NCBI GenBank assembly: GCA_963819845.1
Contig: CAWFXQ010000016.1
Location: forward strand, 186,001-250,000
Length of the DNA: 64,000 nucleotides
Origin: DATAGF01 sp963819845
GTDB lineage: Bacteria; Actinomycetota; Thermoleophilia; Miltoncostaeales; Miltoncostaeaceae
Direction: 5' to 3'
Each line of letters starts with the position of its first letter. Position 1 is the stretch's first letter. The position numbers and the translations under genes were made by a program. Shown here one piece after another: positions 55,743-63,558 of this stretch. The notes beneath the pieces are model-generated. The model saw only the letters and a program-made list of their open reading frames with translations. It had not been told where the DNA came from and searched no databases.

Positions 55743-56285
55743 ATGGCCATCGGACCAGTGCAACTGATCGTGCTGGGCTTCCAGCACCCGGAGTTCCACG
55801 GCGAGATCATCGCCGAGCTGGAGCGGCTGCGGCAGAGCGACACCGTGCGCGTCATCGACGCCCTGGCGGTCCACAAGGACGCCGCCGGCGAGATCGAGGT
55901 CGCCCACCTGAGCAACCTGACCAAGGACGAGGCCGTCGAGCTGGGCAGCACGGTGGGCGCCCTGATCGGCCTGGGGATCGAGGGCGAGGAGGGGATGGAG
56001 GCCGGCGCGCTGGCCGGCGCCAAGGCGGGCGCCGAGGGCGTGCATGTCTTCGACGACGAGGAGGCCTGGGACATCCTCGAGGACATCCCCAACGACTCGG
56101 CGGCGGCCCTGCTGCTGATCGAGCACCACTGGGCCGTGCCGCTGCGCGACGCCATCGCCCGGGCGGGCGGGTTCCGCATCAGCGACGGCTTCATCAGCCC
56201 GCTCGACCTGATCGAGATCGGGCTGGTGACGGCCGAGGAGGCCGCGGAGCTCCACGCCCTGGAGCAGAGCGCAGCGCAGAAGTAG
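55743..56285 (+). CDS. DUF6325 family protein
   Basis: A 180-residue protein: MAIGPVQLIVLGFQHPEFHG, RVIDALAVHKDAAGEIEVAH, LGSTVGALIGLGIEGEEGME, WDILEDIPNDSAAALLLIEH and a C-terminal helix EEAAELHALEQSAAQK. The central Gly-rich hydrophobic stretch resembles DUF1269, and the two families are neighbours here. It is acidic and probably membrane-associated. ATG 55743 is preferred since AGAGGAG lies 6 bases upstream. Confidence 0.85.
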   Translation: MAIGPVQLIVLGFQHPEFHGEIIAELERLRQSDTVRVIDALAVHKDAAGEIEVAHLSNLTKDEAVELGSTVGALIGLGIEGEEGMEAGALAGAKAGAEGVHVFDDEEAWDILEDIPNDSAAALLLIEHHWAVPLRDAIARAGGFRISDGFISPLDLIEIGLVTAEEAAELHALEQSAAQK

Positions 56286-56317
56286 CATATGAACACCCAC
56301 GACCAGAGGAGGACCAG

Positions 56318-56377
56318 ATGATGGGATCGCGCAGGGTCGCGCGGCGCACCTCGCGCCGGGTCGCCCGCCGCCGCTGA
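56318..56377 (+). CDS. Arg-rich 19-residue peptide
   Basis: A tiny gene with a strong AGAGGAGGA ribosome site 5 bases upstream of ATGATG. It encodes MMGSRRVARRTSRRVARRR, nine Arg in 19 residues in RR pairs separated by two or three small residues, terminating in TGA at 56377. It directly follows the DUF6325 gene (32 bases). Its regularity and ribosome site argue for translation; it could bind nucleic acid or acidic membrane proteins such as the DUF6325 product (inference). The next 388 bases up to 56765 show nothing recognisable. Confidence 0.6.
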   Translation: MMGSRRVARRTSRRVARRR

Positions 56378-56765
56378 GGTCCAGGTGGCCCTTCCCGGCG
56401 CCGCGGCCAGAGCCGCCGCCGAGGCCAGGACCCCCGCCTGGAGCTGCAGGCGCTCGCCGCCAGCCGCGCCCACCGTCGAGCGATGGCTGGGCCGGCGGCG
56501 GCAGCGCAGGGCGTCGAGCCTCGCGGGTCAACTCCGAAGCGTGGATCGGGACCTGCGGGCCAACCTCATCCACCCCCCGCGTCTGGCGCGCGTTCCGGCA
56601 GCTTGAAGTCGAGGTCTTTCGCCGATTGCTTCTACAAACCACGAGAGCCCCCGGGAGGAGTTGGGCGACGTGCCGGCCGCCCGCCGAATTCGAGCAACGC
56701 GTCTCTTTCGTCAGTGACGCCGAGGCCCCCAGGGCCGATCTGCGGCCCTCGCCCAAGGGCCTGGG

Positions 56766-56937
56766 GTGAGCGGCGACGGGGTAGCGTGCACGACCGAGCA
56801 GACCCTGCTCGGCGAAGGGGCCCGCTGGGACGCCCGTCGCGGTGAGCTGCTGACCGTGGACATCCTGGCCGGGCGCGTCTACCGCGGTCGGGTCACCGAC
56901 GACGGGGCTCTCAGCCTTATTCGCGCCTACCGGCTAC
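56766..56937 (+). pseudogene. 5' fragment of an SMP-30/gluconolactonase gene
   Basis: VACTTEQTLLGEGARWDARR and GELLTVDILAGRVYRGRVTD match the opening blade of SMP-30/gluconolaconase-like lactonases (LGEGP-x-WD, VDI). The similarity ends near 56937, where a fragment of another gene on the opposite strand begins. Confidence 0.6.
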
Positions 56938-57122
56938 TCGGGATTGGTGAAGCTCCCGACCGGAACCACCTCGTGCACGACCGGGCGGCGCGGCCCGAGC
57001 ACCGCGTACTCGCCGGCCATGCGCGCGCGCCGATGCGCTCGGCGTGCTCCCACGCCTTGGCCACCACCGACGTGGGCTCGAGCAGGACGCCGAGATCGCC
57101 CAAGGCCGGGTCCAGGCGCACG
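56938..57122 (-). pseudogene. Fragment of a zinc-dependent alcohol/glucose dehydrogenase
   Basis: The minus strand reads GDLGVLLEPTSVVAKAWEHA then ERIGAR, a hallmark of glucose-dehydrogenase-like medium-chain dehydrogenases (LEPTSVVAKAWE). A second frame closer to the end reads AGEYAVLGPRRPVVHEVVPV. Neither start nor cofactor-binding region is present. Confidence 0.5.
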
Positions 57123-57256
57123 TCACGCTCGGCTTGACGCTCCTGGGCGGCGAGGGCATCAGCGCGGCCATGCTGGCCGCGGCGTTCCTCTCCAATCTCC
57201 CGGAGTCGATGGCCGCGACGACGGGCTTCGAGAAGAGCGGGCGCTCGAGCGCCTGA
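57123..57256 (+). pseudogene. Fragment of a ZIP-like metal permease
   Basis: TLGLTLLGGEGISAAMLAAA and FLSNLPESMAATTGFEKSGR form the membrane helix with the SNLPE motif seen in ZIP-type zinc permeases and related transporters. Everything upstream is antisense to the dehydrogenase fragment and the frame stops at 57256, so only one or two helices remain. Confidence 0.5.
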
Positions 57257-57325
57257 GCGAGGCGGATGAGCATGCGCTCCACGAGCAGGCCGCCGAGAGT
57301 TCTGCCGCCCGCGGACTTGGTGCAC

Positions 57326-57823
57326 TCACTGGGCATCGCGGTGCCCCGGCCACCAGGCCGGCGCCGCGGCGGCGTTCGTATGGACCGCGAGAGCGAGTGC
57401 GTCGAAGACCGTGCTGACCTTGATGATCTTGTCGTCCTCGAGCGTCAGGAACGCGGAGCCTTGGATCTCGATCAGATTGCCGCTCGCCGGCAGCTCGGGC
57501 AGCTCGCCCGTGTGCGTGCCCGTGATCAGCCATTCGATCGCGATCCGATCCTTCTCGCGGATCTCTTGTGAGAGCTCCATCTTGACGTCGGGCATGATCG
57601 CACGCCAGTACTCGACGCTCTCCCGCGCCATCGCGGGGCCGTCGCCCTCGGGCCCCGAGTCGTAGACGAAGCCGTTCATCTGGATGACCAAGTCCGGTGC
57701 GACGTACTTCTCGGCCTCGCTGAAGTCACCCTTGTTCCAGGCGGCGAGCACGGCCCTCACGGCTGGGTGCTTTGCCTCGTGCTCCGCCTCTCGCTCGCCG
57801 CGCTTGAAGTGCCTCCTCCCCAT
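57326..57823 (-). CDS. SnoaL-like ester cyclase family protein
   Basis: A protein of about 165 residues with a charged N-terminus (RRHFKRGEREAEHEAKHPAV), then the NTF2-like fold: VLAAWNKGDFSEAEKYVAPD, YWRAIMPDVKMELSQEIREK, RIAIEWLITGTHTGELPELP and GNLIEIQGSAFLTLEDDKII. This is the ester-cyclase/SnoaL pattern. The frame is open up to 58129 and includes a hydrophobic stretch (ARDVALLAVASACSWLLARH) that could be a membrane anchor if translation starts earlier. The function is unknown. Confidence 0.78.
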   Translation of the reverse strand: MGRRHFKRGEREAEHEAKHPAVRAVLAAWNKGDFSEAEKYVAPDLVIQMNGFVYDSGPEGDGPAMARESVEYWRAIMPDVKMELSQEIREKDRIAIEWLITGTHTGELPELPASGNLIEIQGSAFLTLEDDKIIKVSTVFDALALAVHTNAAAAPAWWPGHRDAQ

Positions 57824-58379
57824 GAGGACGAGCGTCGGAATGACCGCGGCATCGACGTCGGACGGCAGCAAGTGCCTCGCCAGCAGCCAGCTGCAGGCTG
57901 ATGCGACCGCGAGGAGGGCGACGTCCCGCGCGGTGCCGGCCCGTCCCCCGTGGATCCCGAGATGACTACGGGCTCCGGGCTGCGTCCTCCGGCACTGCCA
58001 GCGCGCGGGGCGCCCTGACCGGACCGGCGGCGGGACCGCCTGGACGGGAACGCTCGTCCGGTTGATGACGCCACCGAAAGAGTGCGGCGGATCGGGAGAG
58101 GGGTCTGGTCGATTCCCCTCGTCGCTCATCGGCTGCCTCCCGCGGCCTCCGCTTGTGCACTTCCGAGCGCACGCTCAGAGCGATCATAGCCTCCTGCGGG
58201 CGCATGCCCGCCTGCCGGCGCTCGAATCACCCGGGTGACGTGACGCAGGCGTCCGGGCGGCAAGGCCTTCAATTACGTCCCTTAGCGGATAGAAGGAGGC
58301 GGTTCCGAAGTCAAGGCGGAACGATGACCGGCGAGCGCTGTCGTCCTGGTCGTCGGTTCGTACCCCGACGCCGCCGCCG

Positions 58380-58670
58380 GTGACCTCAAGGCGCTCCGAA
58401 GACAGCCCGGACGCCGGCGAGTACAAGGTCGTCGGTGCCGTCGTGATGAGTCCCGACGCGAGTGGCAACGTCAATGTGACGGACCAGGGCGGCGGCGAGG
58501 TCGCCGGCGGCGCCGGGCTCGGCGCGGCGATCGGCCGGCTGGTCAAGCGGCACGAGGAGGGTCGGCGGGTGGCGTTCGTGAATCGCCCTTTCTGGACGAT
58601 GCCGATCCCGATGCCCCCTCCTGCGATCGCCCCGGCACCGGGCGAGGTGTCGGCGCCGAACGAAGGGTAG
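58380..58670 (+). CDS. Short DUF1269-like protein, probably truncated
   Basis: EYKVVGAVVMSPDASGNVNV then TDQGGGEVAGGAGLGAAIGR matches the strand and Gly-rich start of the hydrophobic hairpin of DUF1269-type proteins, but the hairpin is cut after one turn and the rest (RPFWTMPIPMPPPAIAPAPG) is Pro-rich and unrelated. The N-terminal strand of the family is also missing. The preceding interval (58130-58379) shows nothing recognisable. Confidence 0.5.
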   Translation: MTSRRSEDSPDAGEYKVVGAVVMSPDASGNVNVTDQGGGEVAGGAGLGAAIGRLVKRHEEGRRVAFVNRPFWTMPIPMPPPAIAPAPGEVSAPNEG

Positions 58671-58852
58671 GTCGGTTCATCCCGCGGGGACCGCGTCGCA
58701 GAGCTGGGCCGAGATGCGATCGAGGATGGGCGTCCGCCGCAGGAAGGAGAGCCCGTCGGGTCGTCACCGGCAGCGACCGCCTCGTCGCAGAGTCGGCGCG
58801 TTTCGGCTCGCGGCGGACTCCCAGGCCCAGCGAGGCGCCGTCGGTCTCACCG

Positions 58853-59326
58853 GTGGCAGGACTGGCCGCCGTGGGCGCGAACGCGACGGTGATGTCCGGG
58901 GAGACGAGGGCCGAGAGTCGGATCGACAAATGGGTCGCCCGCGCCACGACGCCCCGGGCGGCCGCGGTCGTCATCGCCACCGTGACCACGGTGATGACCG
59001 TCGTGACCGGGCTGCTGATGACGGTCGTCGACCACGACAGCTTTCCCTCGCTCGGCGGCGGCCTCTGGTGGGCCATCCAGACGGTGACGACGGTCGGCTA
59101 TGGCGACCACGTTCCCGAGAGCACAGGCGGCCGGCTCCTGGCGGCGCTGGTCATGCTCCTGGGGATCGGCTTCATCACCGTGATCACCGCGGCGATCACC
59201 AGCACGTTCGTGGCTCGGTCGGGCAGGCAGGCTCAGGCCCGGAATGGCGATTCGTCGGCGGAGCAGCTGAGGCGGATCGACGAGCGCCTCGAGCGGATCG
59301 AAGCCGCGCTGCGCGAGCGCCAGTAG
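58853..59326 (+). CDS. Two-helix potassium channel
   Basis: A 157-residue ion channel. The first helix is AAAVVIATVTTVMTVVTGLL, the pore helix and selectivity filter are WWAIQTVTTVGYGDHVPES (TVGYGD) and the second helix LLAALVMLLGIGFITVITAA. A short C-terminal coiled coil (SSAEQLRRIDERLERIEAAL) probably drives tetramer assembly. No RCK domain. The start is GTG 58853, though ATG 58892 also fits. It is the last intact gene of the island. Confidence 0.9.
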   Translation: MAGLAAVGANATVMSGETRAESRIDKWVARATTPRAAAVVIATVTTVMTVVTGLLMTVVDHDSFPSLGGGLWWAIQTVTTVGYGDHVPESTGGRLLAALVMLLGIGFITVITAAITSTFVARSGRQAQARNGDSSAEQLRRIDERLERIEAALRERQ

Positions 59327-59647
59327 CCCCCTCCGGCTCGCCCCAGGTCCGGCAGCCACAACCCGTTCATCGTCAGGGCGGGCCGTCGGGCCACCGGTTG
59401 CCCCGAGGGAGGAGCCAGCGCGTGGCGGCTGCCGGCTTCGAGCGAATCGAGCACCGCTGAAGAACGCCGCGCGCCGTCCATGGCTGAGACGACGCTCCGG
59501 GGAGCGTGCCCGCGCGGCCGAGCCAGCCGCCTACCGGATGACCTTCGCCTGCGGCATCGTCGCGCTGACGCTCCGTACGCGATGCTTGTCGAGCCCGAGA
59601 AGACGAGCGACAACCTCGCGAGCTACATGGGCGCATTCTGGACCCTC
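59327..59647. other. Gene-free stretch before the recombinase tail
   Basis: Short open frames on both strands are Arg/Pro/Ser-rich and look like shadows. No coding signal, repeat or RNA structure was recognised. The missing N-terminal and central parts of the recombinase would be expected here but are not found. Confidence 0.4.
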
Positions 59648-59817
59648 ACCCGGGTCGTCAGCTCACCTACGACACCTACGGCCACCTGATGCCCGACTCG
59701 TTCGAGGGGTTCGGATCGGGTCTTGACGCGGCCGTGGATCCCGCTTCCCAGGCGGCCTCTCGGGGCGCGCAGGGTCACGGTGGGGTCACGGGAGAGGATC
59801 TGGCGACTCCGGCCTGA
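59648..59817 (+). pseudogene. C-terminal tail of a tyrosine recombinase (integrase)
   Basis: HPGRQLTYDTYGHLMPDSFE is the end of a phage-type integrase, including the catalytic Tyr in YGHLMP. The tail GSGLDAAVDPASQAASRGAQ continues to TGA at 59817, 45 bases from tRNA-Asn. The catalytic Arg and His boxes are absent. Its orientation and position next to the intact tRNA are those of an island integrase. Confidence 0.75.
59773..59791. repeat. 19-bp repeat near right island end
   Basis: GGTCACGGTGGGGTCACGG, identical to 37880-37898. It lies in the coding region of the recombinase tail, 72 bases from the tRNA-Asn 3' end. Confidence 0.6.
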
Positions 59818-59831
59818 TCCGACCGAAAGAG

Positions 59832-59857
59832 AAACCCCACGATTAGCGGGGCTTTCT
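59832..59857 (-). terminator. Terminator downstream of tRNA-Asn
   Basis: AAACCCC and GGGGCTTT (59832-59838 and 59848-59855) form a hairpin; read on the minus strand it follows the tRNA 3' end by 6 bases and is followed by TTTC/CTTTC, a weak T-tract. Confidence 0.55.
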
Positions 59858-59862
59858 CGAAG

Positions 59863-59934
59863 CTCCTCGGGAGGGACTCGAACCCCCAACCCTCCGGTTA
59901 ACAGCCGGATGCTCTACCATTGAGCTACCGAGGA
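59863..59934 (-). tRNA. tRNA-Asn (GTT), right attachment site of the island
   Basis: The minus strand folds into a complete tRNA: acceptor TCCTCGG/CCGAGGA, D arm AGCTCAATGGTAGAGC, anticodon arm CCGGCTGTTAACCGG (anticodon GTT), T arm TGGGGGTTCGAGTCCCTC, discriminator G. The 3' 42 bases are duplicated at 37695-37736. The gene is regenerated by the integrated element, so it stays functional. Confidence 0.96.
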
Positions 59935-59982
59935 CCGCTCGCCGCCAGTGTAGCCGACGGCGTGGCGGGTCCCGAAATCCCG

Positions 59983-60660
59983 TCAGCCTGGCGTGAGCAC
60001 TCCGGGGGCCGTCAGACGGTGCAGGTGGATGGTCGCGCCCGACTCGTCGGGCCGCTCGGCGTGGGCCACGTCCTCGCGCTCGTGGCTCCAGCCGGCCGCG
60101 CGGAGGGGCTCGAGCAGGGCGGCGGAGTGCGGCCGGCGGGGGTCGGCGATCAGCGCATCGCCGCCGGGCCGGAGCAGGCGGGGGAGGAGGGCGGCGAGCG
60201 CGCCGCCGTTGCGCTCCTCGTAGAGCAGGTCGGCGCCGATCACCAGGTCGGCGGGGCCGGCGGCGAAGAGGGCTCCGGGCGGCTCGCGCCAGTCGACGGC
60301 CATCGTCCCGACCTGGGCGCCGGCGGCCGCGGCGTTGGCCCGCGTGAAGGCCAGCGCCTCGGGGTACCAGTCGGTGGCGAGGACGTCGCCGCCCCGCAGA
60401 GCGGCGACGATCGCGGGCAGCCCGACGCCGCACCCCAGCTCCACCACCCGCGCTCCCGCCAGGCGGCGGGCGCCGAGCCGTGCGGCGAGCGCGTGGGCGC
60501 TCGGCCAGAGCTCGGCCCAGTAGGGGAGGCGCTCGTCGCGGGCGTAGTCGTCCTCGTCGATCAGCTCCTCCGCGCTGCGAGGCCGCAGGATCGCCAGAGC
60601 GAGCGGCCCGACCGCGACCTCCTCGCGCACGGGGTCGAACGCCGATAGCGAATCGTCCAC
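59983..60660 (-). CDS. Class I methyltransferase (METTL21/lysine-methyltransferase-like)
   Basis: A 225-residue methyltransferase: YARDERLPYWAELWPSAHAL, motif I VVELGCGVGLPAIVAALRGG, VLATDWYPEALAFTRANAAA, VDWREP and LVIGADLLYEERNGGAL. The LPYWAELWPSA segment and GADLLYE are typical of METTL21/nicotinamide-N-methyltransferase-like protein methyltransferases. The target is unknown. Confidence 0.9.
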   Translation of the reverse strand: MDDSLSAFDPVREEVAVGPLALAILRPRSAEELIDEDDYARDERLPYWAELWPSAHALAARLGARRLAGARVVELGCGVGLPAIVAALRGGDVLATDWYPEALAFTRANAAAAGAQVGTMAVDWREPPGALFAAGPADLVIGADLLYEERNGGALAALLPRLLRPGGDALIADPRRPHSAALLEPLRAAGWSHEREDVAHAERPDESGATIHLHRLTAPGVLTPG

Positions 60661-60746
60661 ATCCGCCAGGCTAGTCGTGCGGATGATGTGAAAGGCCCGC
60701 GTTGCCCTTTCGCGGCGCGGCCGGGGATCGTAGGCTCGTCGTGCCG

Positions 60747-61148
60747 ATGGCCCCGAAGCTCATGCCCGACGGGCGGCCGACGCTCCCGAGCGTCACCGAC
60801 GAGCCGCTGCGTATCGCCCTGCCCGTGCTCCTCGCCCGGAGGAAGCTCACGGTCGGCGCGCTCGCGGGCCTTCTGCGCGCGGAGGGCATCGCCATCAGCC
60901 GGACCCGGCTGCACCAGCTCTCCACCGGGTCGGGCGCGCCGCCGACGCCGGAGCAGCTCGAGCGCCTGGCCAGCGTCCTCGGCGTGAGCGCCTCCCACTT
61001 CGCCGAGTACCGGCTCTGGCGGGTGCGCGCGCTGCTCGATCCGGGCGTCGTCGGGTTCGACCGCGCCATGGCCAACTTCGGCCGCCTCCGCGGTCCGCGC
61101 GGGACGCGGGCCCTCGCCGACGGCGGCGAGGCGGAGGCGTCGCGCTAG
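60747..61148 (+). CDS. Small helix-turn-helix (XRE-like) protein
   Basis: A 133-residue protein with a Cro/C1-like helical set: LRIALPVLLARRKLTVGALA, GLLRAEGIAISRTRLHQLST, then PEQLERLASVLGVSASHFAE. The order matches XRE domains with a slightly lengthened turn. The C-terminal part (YRLWRVRALLDPGVVGFDRA) may be a dimerisation region. ATG 60747 opens the domain. The target is unknown. Confidence 0.75.
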   Translation: MAPKLMPDGRPTLPSVTDEPLRIALPVLLARRKLTVGALAGLLRAEGIAISRTRLHQLSTGSGAPPTPEQLERLASVLGVSASHFAEYRLWRVRALLDPGVVGFDRAMANFGRLRGPRGTRALADGGEAEASR

Positions 61149-61181
61149 GATCCCCCGGTCCCGAATCGTCGGAGGAGCGCC

Positions 61182-61712
61182 ATGAGCGAGAGCGAGGGGG
61201 CCGCGGAGGCGGTCGAGGAGCAGGAGGCGCCCGCGCCGGAGGAGCCCTCCGCCGAGGCCGCCGTCGAGGAGCCGCCGGCCGCCGAGGAGGGGCCCGCGGC
61301 ACCGGCCGAGGAGGAGCCCGCGGCGCCGGCCGAGGAGCCGGAGGCACCGGCCGAGGACCCCCATGGTGCGGCCGAGGAGCCCGGCGCCGAGCCGCCGCCC
61401 GCGCAGGCCGAGCCCGAGCCCGAGCCCGCCGAGGTCAGCGACGAGGAGATCGCCGCCGCGCAGGCGGAGCTGGCCGAGGAGGCCATTCCGGTCCCGGTCG
61501 GGCCCGCCGCGGGCCGCCAGGCCAAGGTCTTCCTCTGCGACCGGGGCCACCGCACGGTCGCCCTGTGGAGCACGCCCGGGAGCTGCCACGCCCGCCCGAC
61601 CCGCAGCGGGGGCGAGTGCGGCCGCCAGCTCTACCCGATCGGCGAGCTGCCCGAGCAGGTGCAGAAGGCGCTCAACCCGCTGAAGGCCTCCAAGAAGGCC
61701 TCGAAGGCCTGA
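61182..61712 (+). CDS. Acidic Ala/Pro/Glu-rich protein with C-terminal zinc-ribbon-like motif
   Basis: A 176-residue protein. The first 105 residues are almost only Ala, Glu and Pro in short repeats (AAPAEEEPAAPAEE), a disordered acidic region. The C-terminal 70 residues contain FLCDRGHRTVALWSTPGSCH and GGECGRQLYP, with Cys/His spacing suitable for a zinc ribbon, and end in a basic KASKKASKA tail. SD GGAGG lies 5 bases upstream of ATG 61182. It may bind RNA or ribosomes by its basic end; no family was recognised. Confidence 0.75.
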   Translation: MSESEGAAEAVEEQEAPAPEEPSAEAAVEEPPAAEEGPAAPAEEEPAAPAEEPEAPAEDPHGAAEEPGAEPPPAQAEPEPEPAEVSDEEIAAAQAELAEEAIPVPVGPAAGRQAKVFLCDRGHRTVALWSTPGSCHARPTRSGGECGRQLYPIGELPEQVQKALNPLKASKKASKA

Positions 61713-61730
61713 GCTGAGCCCGGGCCGGCG

Positions 61731-63530
61731 TCAGCCGGCCTCGGCCACCTCGACCATCCGCTCGATCTCGGCGAACCCGGGCTCCCAGACGCCGGGGTCG
61801 CCGAGATCGACCCCGAGCGCGCCCAGCAGCTCGGCGGGCGCCATCGAGCCCCCCGCGGACAGGAACGCGAGGTAGTCGCCCACGAACTCCTCGCCGCGCT
61901 CGCGGTAGCGCGCGTAGAGCGCCAGCGTCGCCAGGTGGGCGAAGACGTAGGCGTAGGTGTAGAAGCGCGTCGAGATGAAGTGGGGGATGTACGACCACCC
62001 CAGCCGGTAGCGGTCGGGCAGCAGCAGCGAGTCGCCGTAGTACTTCTCGTTCTCCTCGAACCAGATGTCCGAGAGGCGCTCGGGCGTGAGCGCAGCGCCC
62101 TCGTCGCGCAGGGCGTAGGCGCGCTGCTCGTAGCGGGTAAGGACCGTCTGGCGGAAGACCGTGGCGAACGACCCCTCGACCCGCTCCGAGACGAGCGCCC
62201 GGCGCGTGGCGGGGTCGGTCTCGGTGGCCATCAGGTGGTCGAAGGCCAGCAGCTCGGCGAACGTGGAGGGCACCTCCGCCAGCGCGATCCCGGTGCCCGC
62301 CGACAGCGCCGTCTGCTCCTCGGACGCCAGCGTGAAGTGCATCCCGTGGCCGAGCTCGTGGGCCAGCGTCATCACGTCGTCCATGCGGTCGGTGAAGTTC
62401 ATGAGGACGTACGGCGACGCGTCCTGGGCCACCGGGGCGCAGAAGGCGCCGCCGCGCTTGCCGGCGCGCGGCTCGGCGTTGACGCGCCGCTCGTCGAAGA
62501 AGGAGCCCGCGATGCCCGCCACCCGCGGCGAGAAGCGGCTGAACGACTCGTCGATGAGGCGGCGGGCCTCGGGGTAGTCCACCCGCCGGTACTCGCCGAT
62601 CGGCGCGTACTGGTCGTGCAGCTCCAGCCGCTCGAGGCCCAGGATGCCGGCCTTCACCCGGAACCAGCGGTGGGCGAGGGGGTAGTGGCTCTCCACGGCG
62701 TCGAGCATCGTGTTGACGACCTCGCCGGGCAGCTCGTTGCGCAGGTGGGTGGGCTCCATCGGGCCGGAGTAGTGCCGCAGGCGGTCCATCGCCAGGCGGT
62801 CCGCCACCAGGGTGTCGTAGGTGTGGGCGAGCGTGTCGGAGTGGGGGCCGAGGGAGTCGTAGAGCGTCTCGAGCGCGCGCCGGCGCAGCTCGCGGTCCGG
62901 GTCGCGCACGTGCGCCAGCAGGCGGTCGATCGTGTGCGGCTCGGGCCCGTCGCCGGCGTCGAACGGGACCTCGAGCGTCGAGGTGACCCGGCCGAACAGG
63001 GTCTGCCACGCGCTCACCGCCGCGGGGCCCCGCTCGGCGAGCATCCGCTCCTCGGGCTCGGACAGCGTGTGCGGCGCGAAGCGGCGCAGGGCGACCAGGT
63101 AGTGGTGGTCGCGCGCCACCTCCTCGGCCTCGGTGAGCTGCCGGGCCCGCTCCTCGGGCAGGGCGATCCACTCGAGGTCGAAGAAGCGCAGGGCGTTGGC
63201 CGCCTCGACCATCGCCCGGTTGACCGCCGCCGAGAGGTCCTTGTTCTCCTGCGAGGTGACGTCGACCGACTCGCGCAGGTGGACGTACGAGCCCACCCGC
63301 GACAGCTCGTTGTCGAGCTCGGCGAGCTCGGCGAGCGCCCCGGCGAGCCCGGCCGCGTCGATGGTGGCGAGCGTCCCGCGGTGGCGCGCCTCGAACTCGC
63401 GCGCCCGCGCGAGGCCCTCGTCGAGGCGGCGGCGCGCCTCGTCGGCGTCGGCGACGAGGGGGGAGAGGTCCCAGTGGACCCCGGCCGCGCGCGGGCCGGG
63501 CGGGGCGGGGGCGTCGGTCGAGGTGGTCAT
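61731..63530 (-). CDS. pepF: Oligoendopeptidase F (M3 metallopeptidase)
   Basis: A 599-residue cytoplasmic zinc peptidase that degrades oligopeptides. The zinc site is HELGH in MTLAHELGHGMHFTLASEEQ, with the third ligand in EVPSTFAELLAFDHL. The PepF opening WDLSPLVADADEARRRLDEG and the C-terminal SYIPHFISTRFYTYAYVFAH with the substrate-binding His/Tyr pair are typical. Length matches the family. ATG 63530 is the only suitable start. Confidence 0.95.
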   Translation of the reverse strand: MTTSTDAPAPPGPRAAGVHWDLSPLVADADEARRRLDEGLARAREFEARHRGTLATIDAAGLAGALAELAELDNELSRVGSYVHLRESVDVTSQENKDLSAAVNRAMVEAANALRFFDLEWIALPEERARQLTEAEEVARDHHYLVALRRFAPHTLSEPEERMLAERGPAAVSAWQTLFGRVTSTLEVPFDAGDGPEPHTIDRLLAHVRDPDRELRRRALETLYDSLGPHSDTLAHTYDTLVADRLAMDRLRHYSGPMEPTHLRNELPGEVVNTMLDAVESHYPLAHRWFRVKAGILGLERLELHDQYAPIGEYRRVDYPEARRLIDESFSRFSPRVAGIAGSFFDERRVNAEPRAGKRGGAFCAPVAQDASPYVLMNFTDRMDDVMTLAHELGHGMHFTLASEEQTALSAGTGIALAEVPSTFAELLAFDHLMATETDPATRRALVSERVEGSFATVFRQTVLTRYEQRAYALRDEGAALTPERLSDIWFEENEKYYGDSLLLPDRYRLGWSYIPHFISTRFYTYAYVFAHLATLALYARYRERGEEFVGDYLAFLSAGGSMAPAELLGALGVDLGDPGVWEPGFAEIERMVEVAEAG

Positions 63531-63558
63531 GGCCGCAACGTAGCTGATCCCCTCGGGC

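Larger units (their letters stand above)
37695..59904. mobile_element. Genomic island integrated at tRNA-Asn (about 22.2 kb)
   Basis: The segment lies between the 42-bp direct repeat copies and is inside the 3' end of tRNA-Asn. A recombinase C-terminal tail remains at 59648-59817. A 19-bp repeat (GGTCACGGTGGGGTCACGG) occurs just inside both ends. The content is mosaic: truncated genes, tRNA fragments from other loci, duplicated segments, and an operon with a DyP peroxidase and sulfatase. No complete integrase, conjugation or phage structural genes are visible, so the island is probably no longer mobile by itself. Confidence 0.8.
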
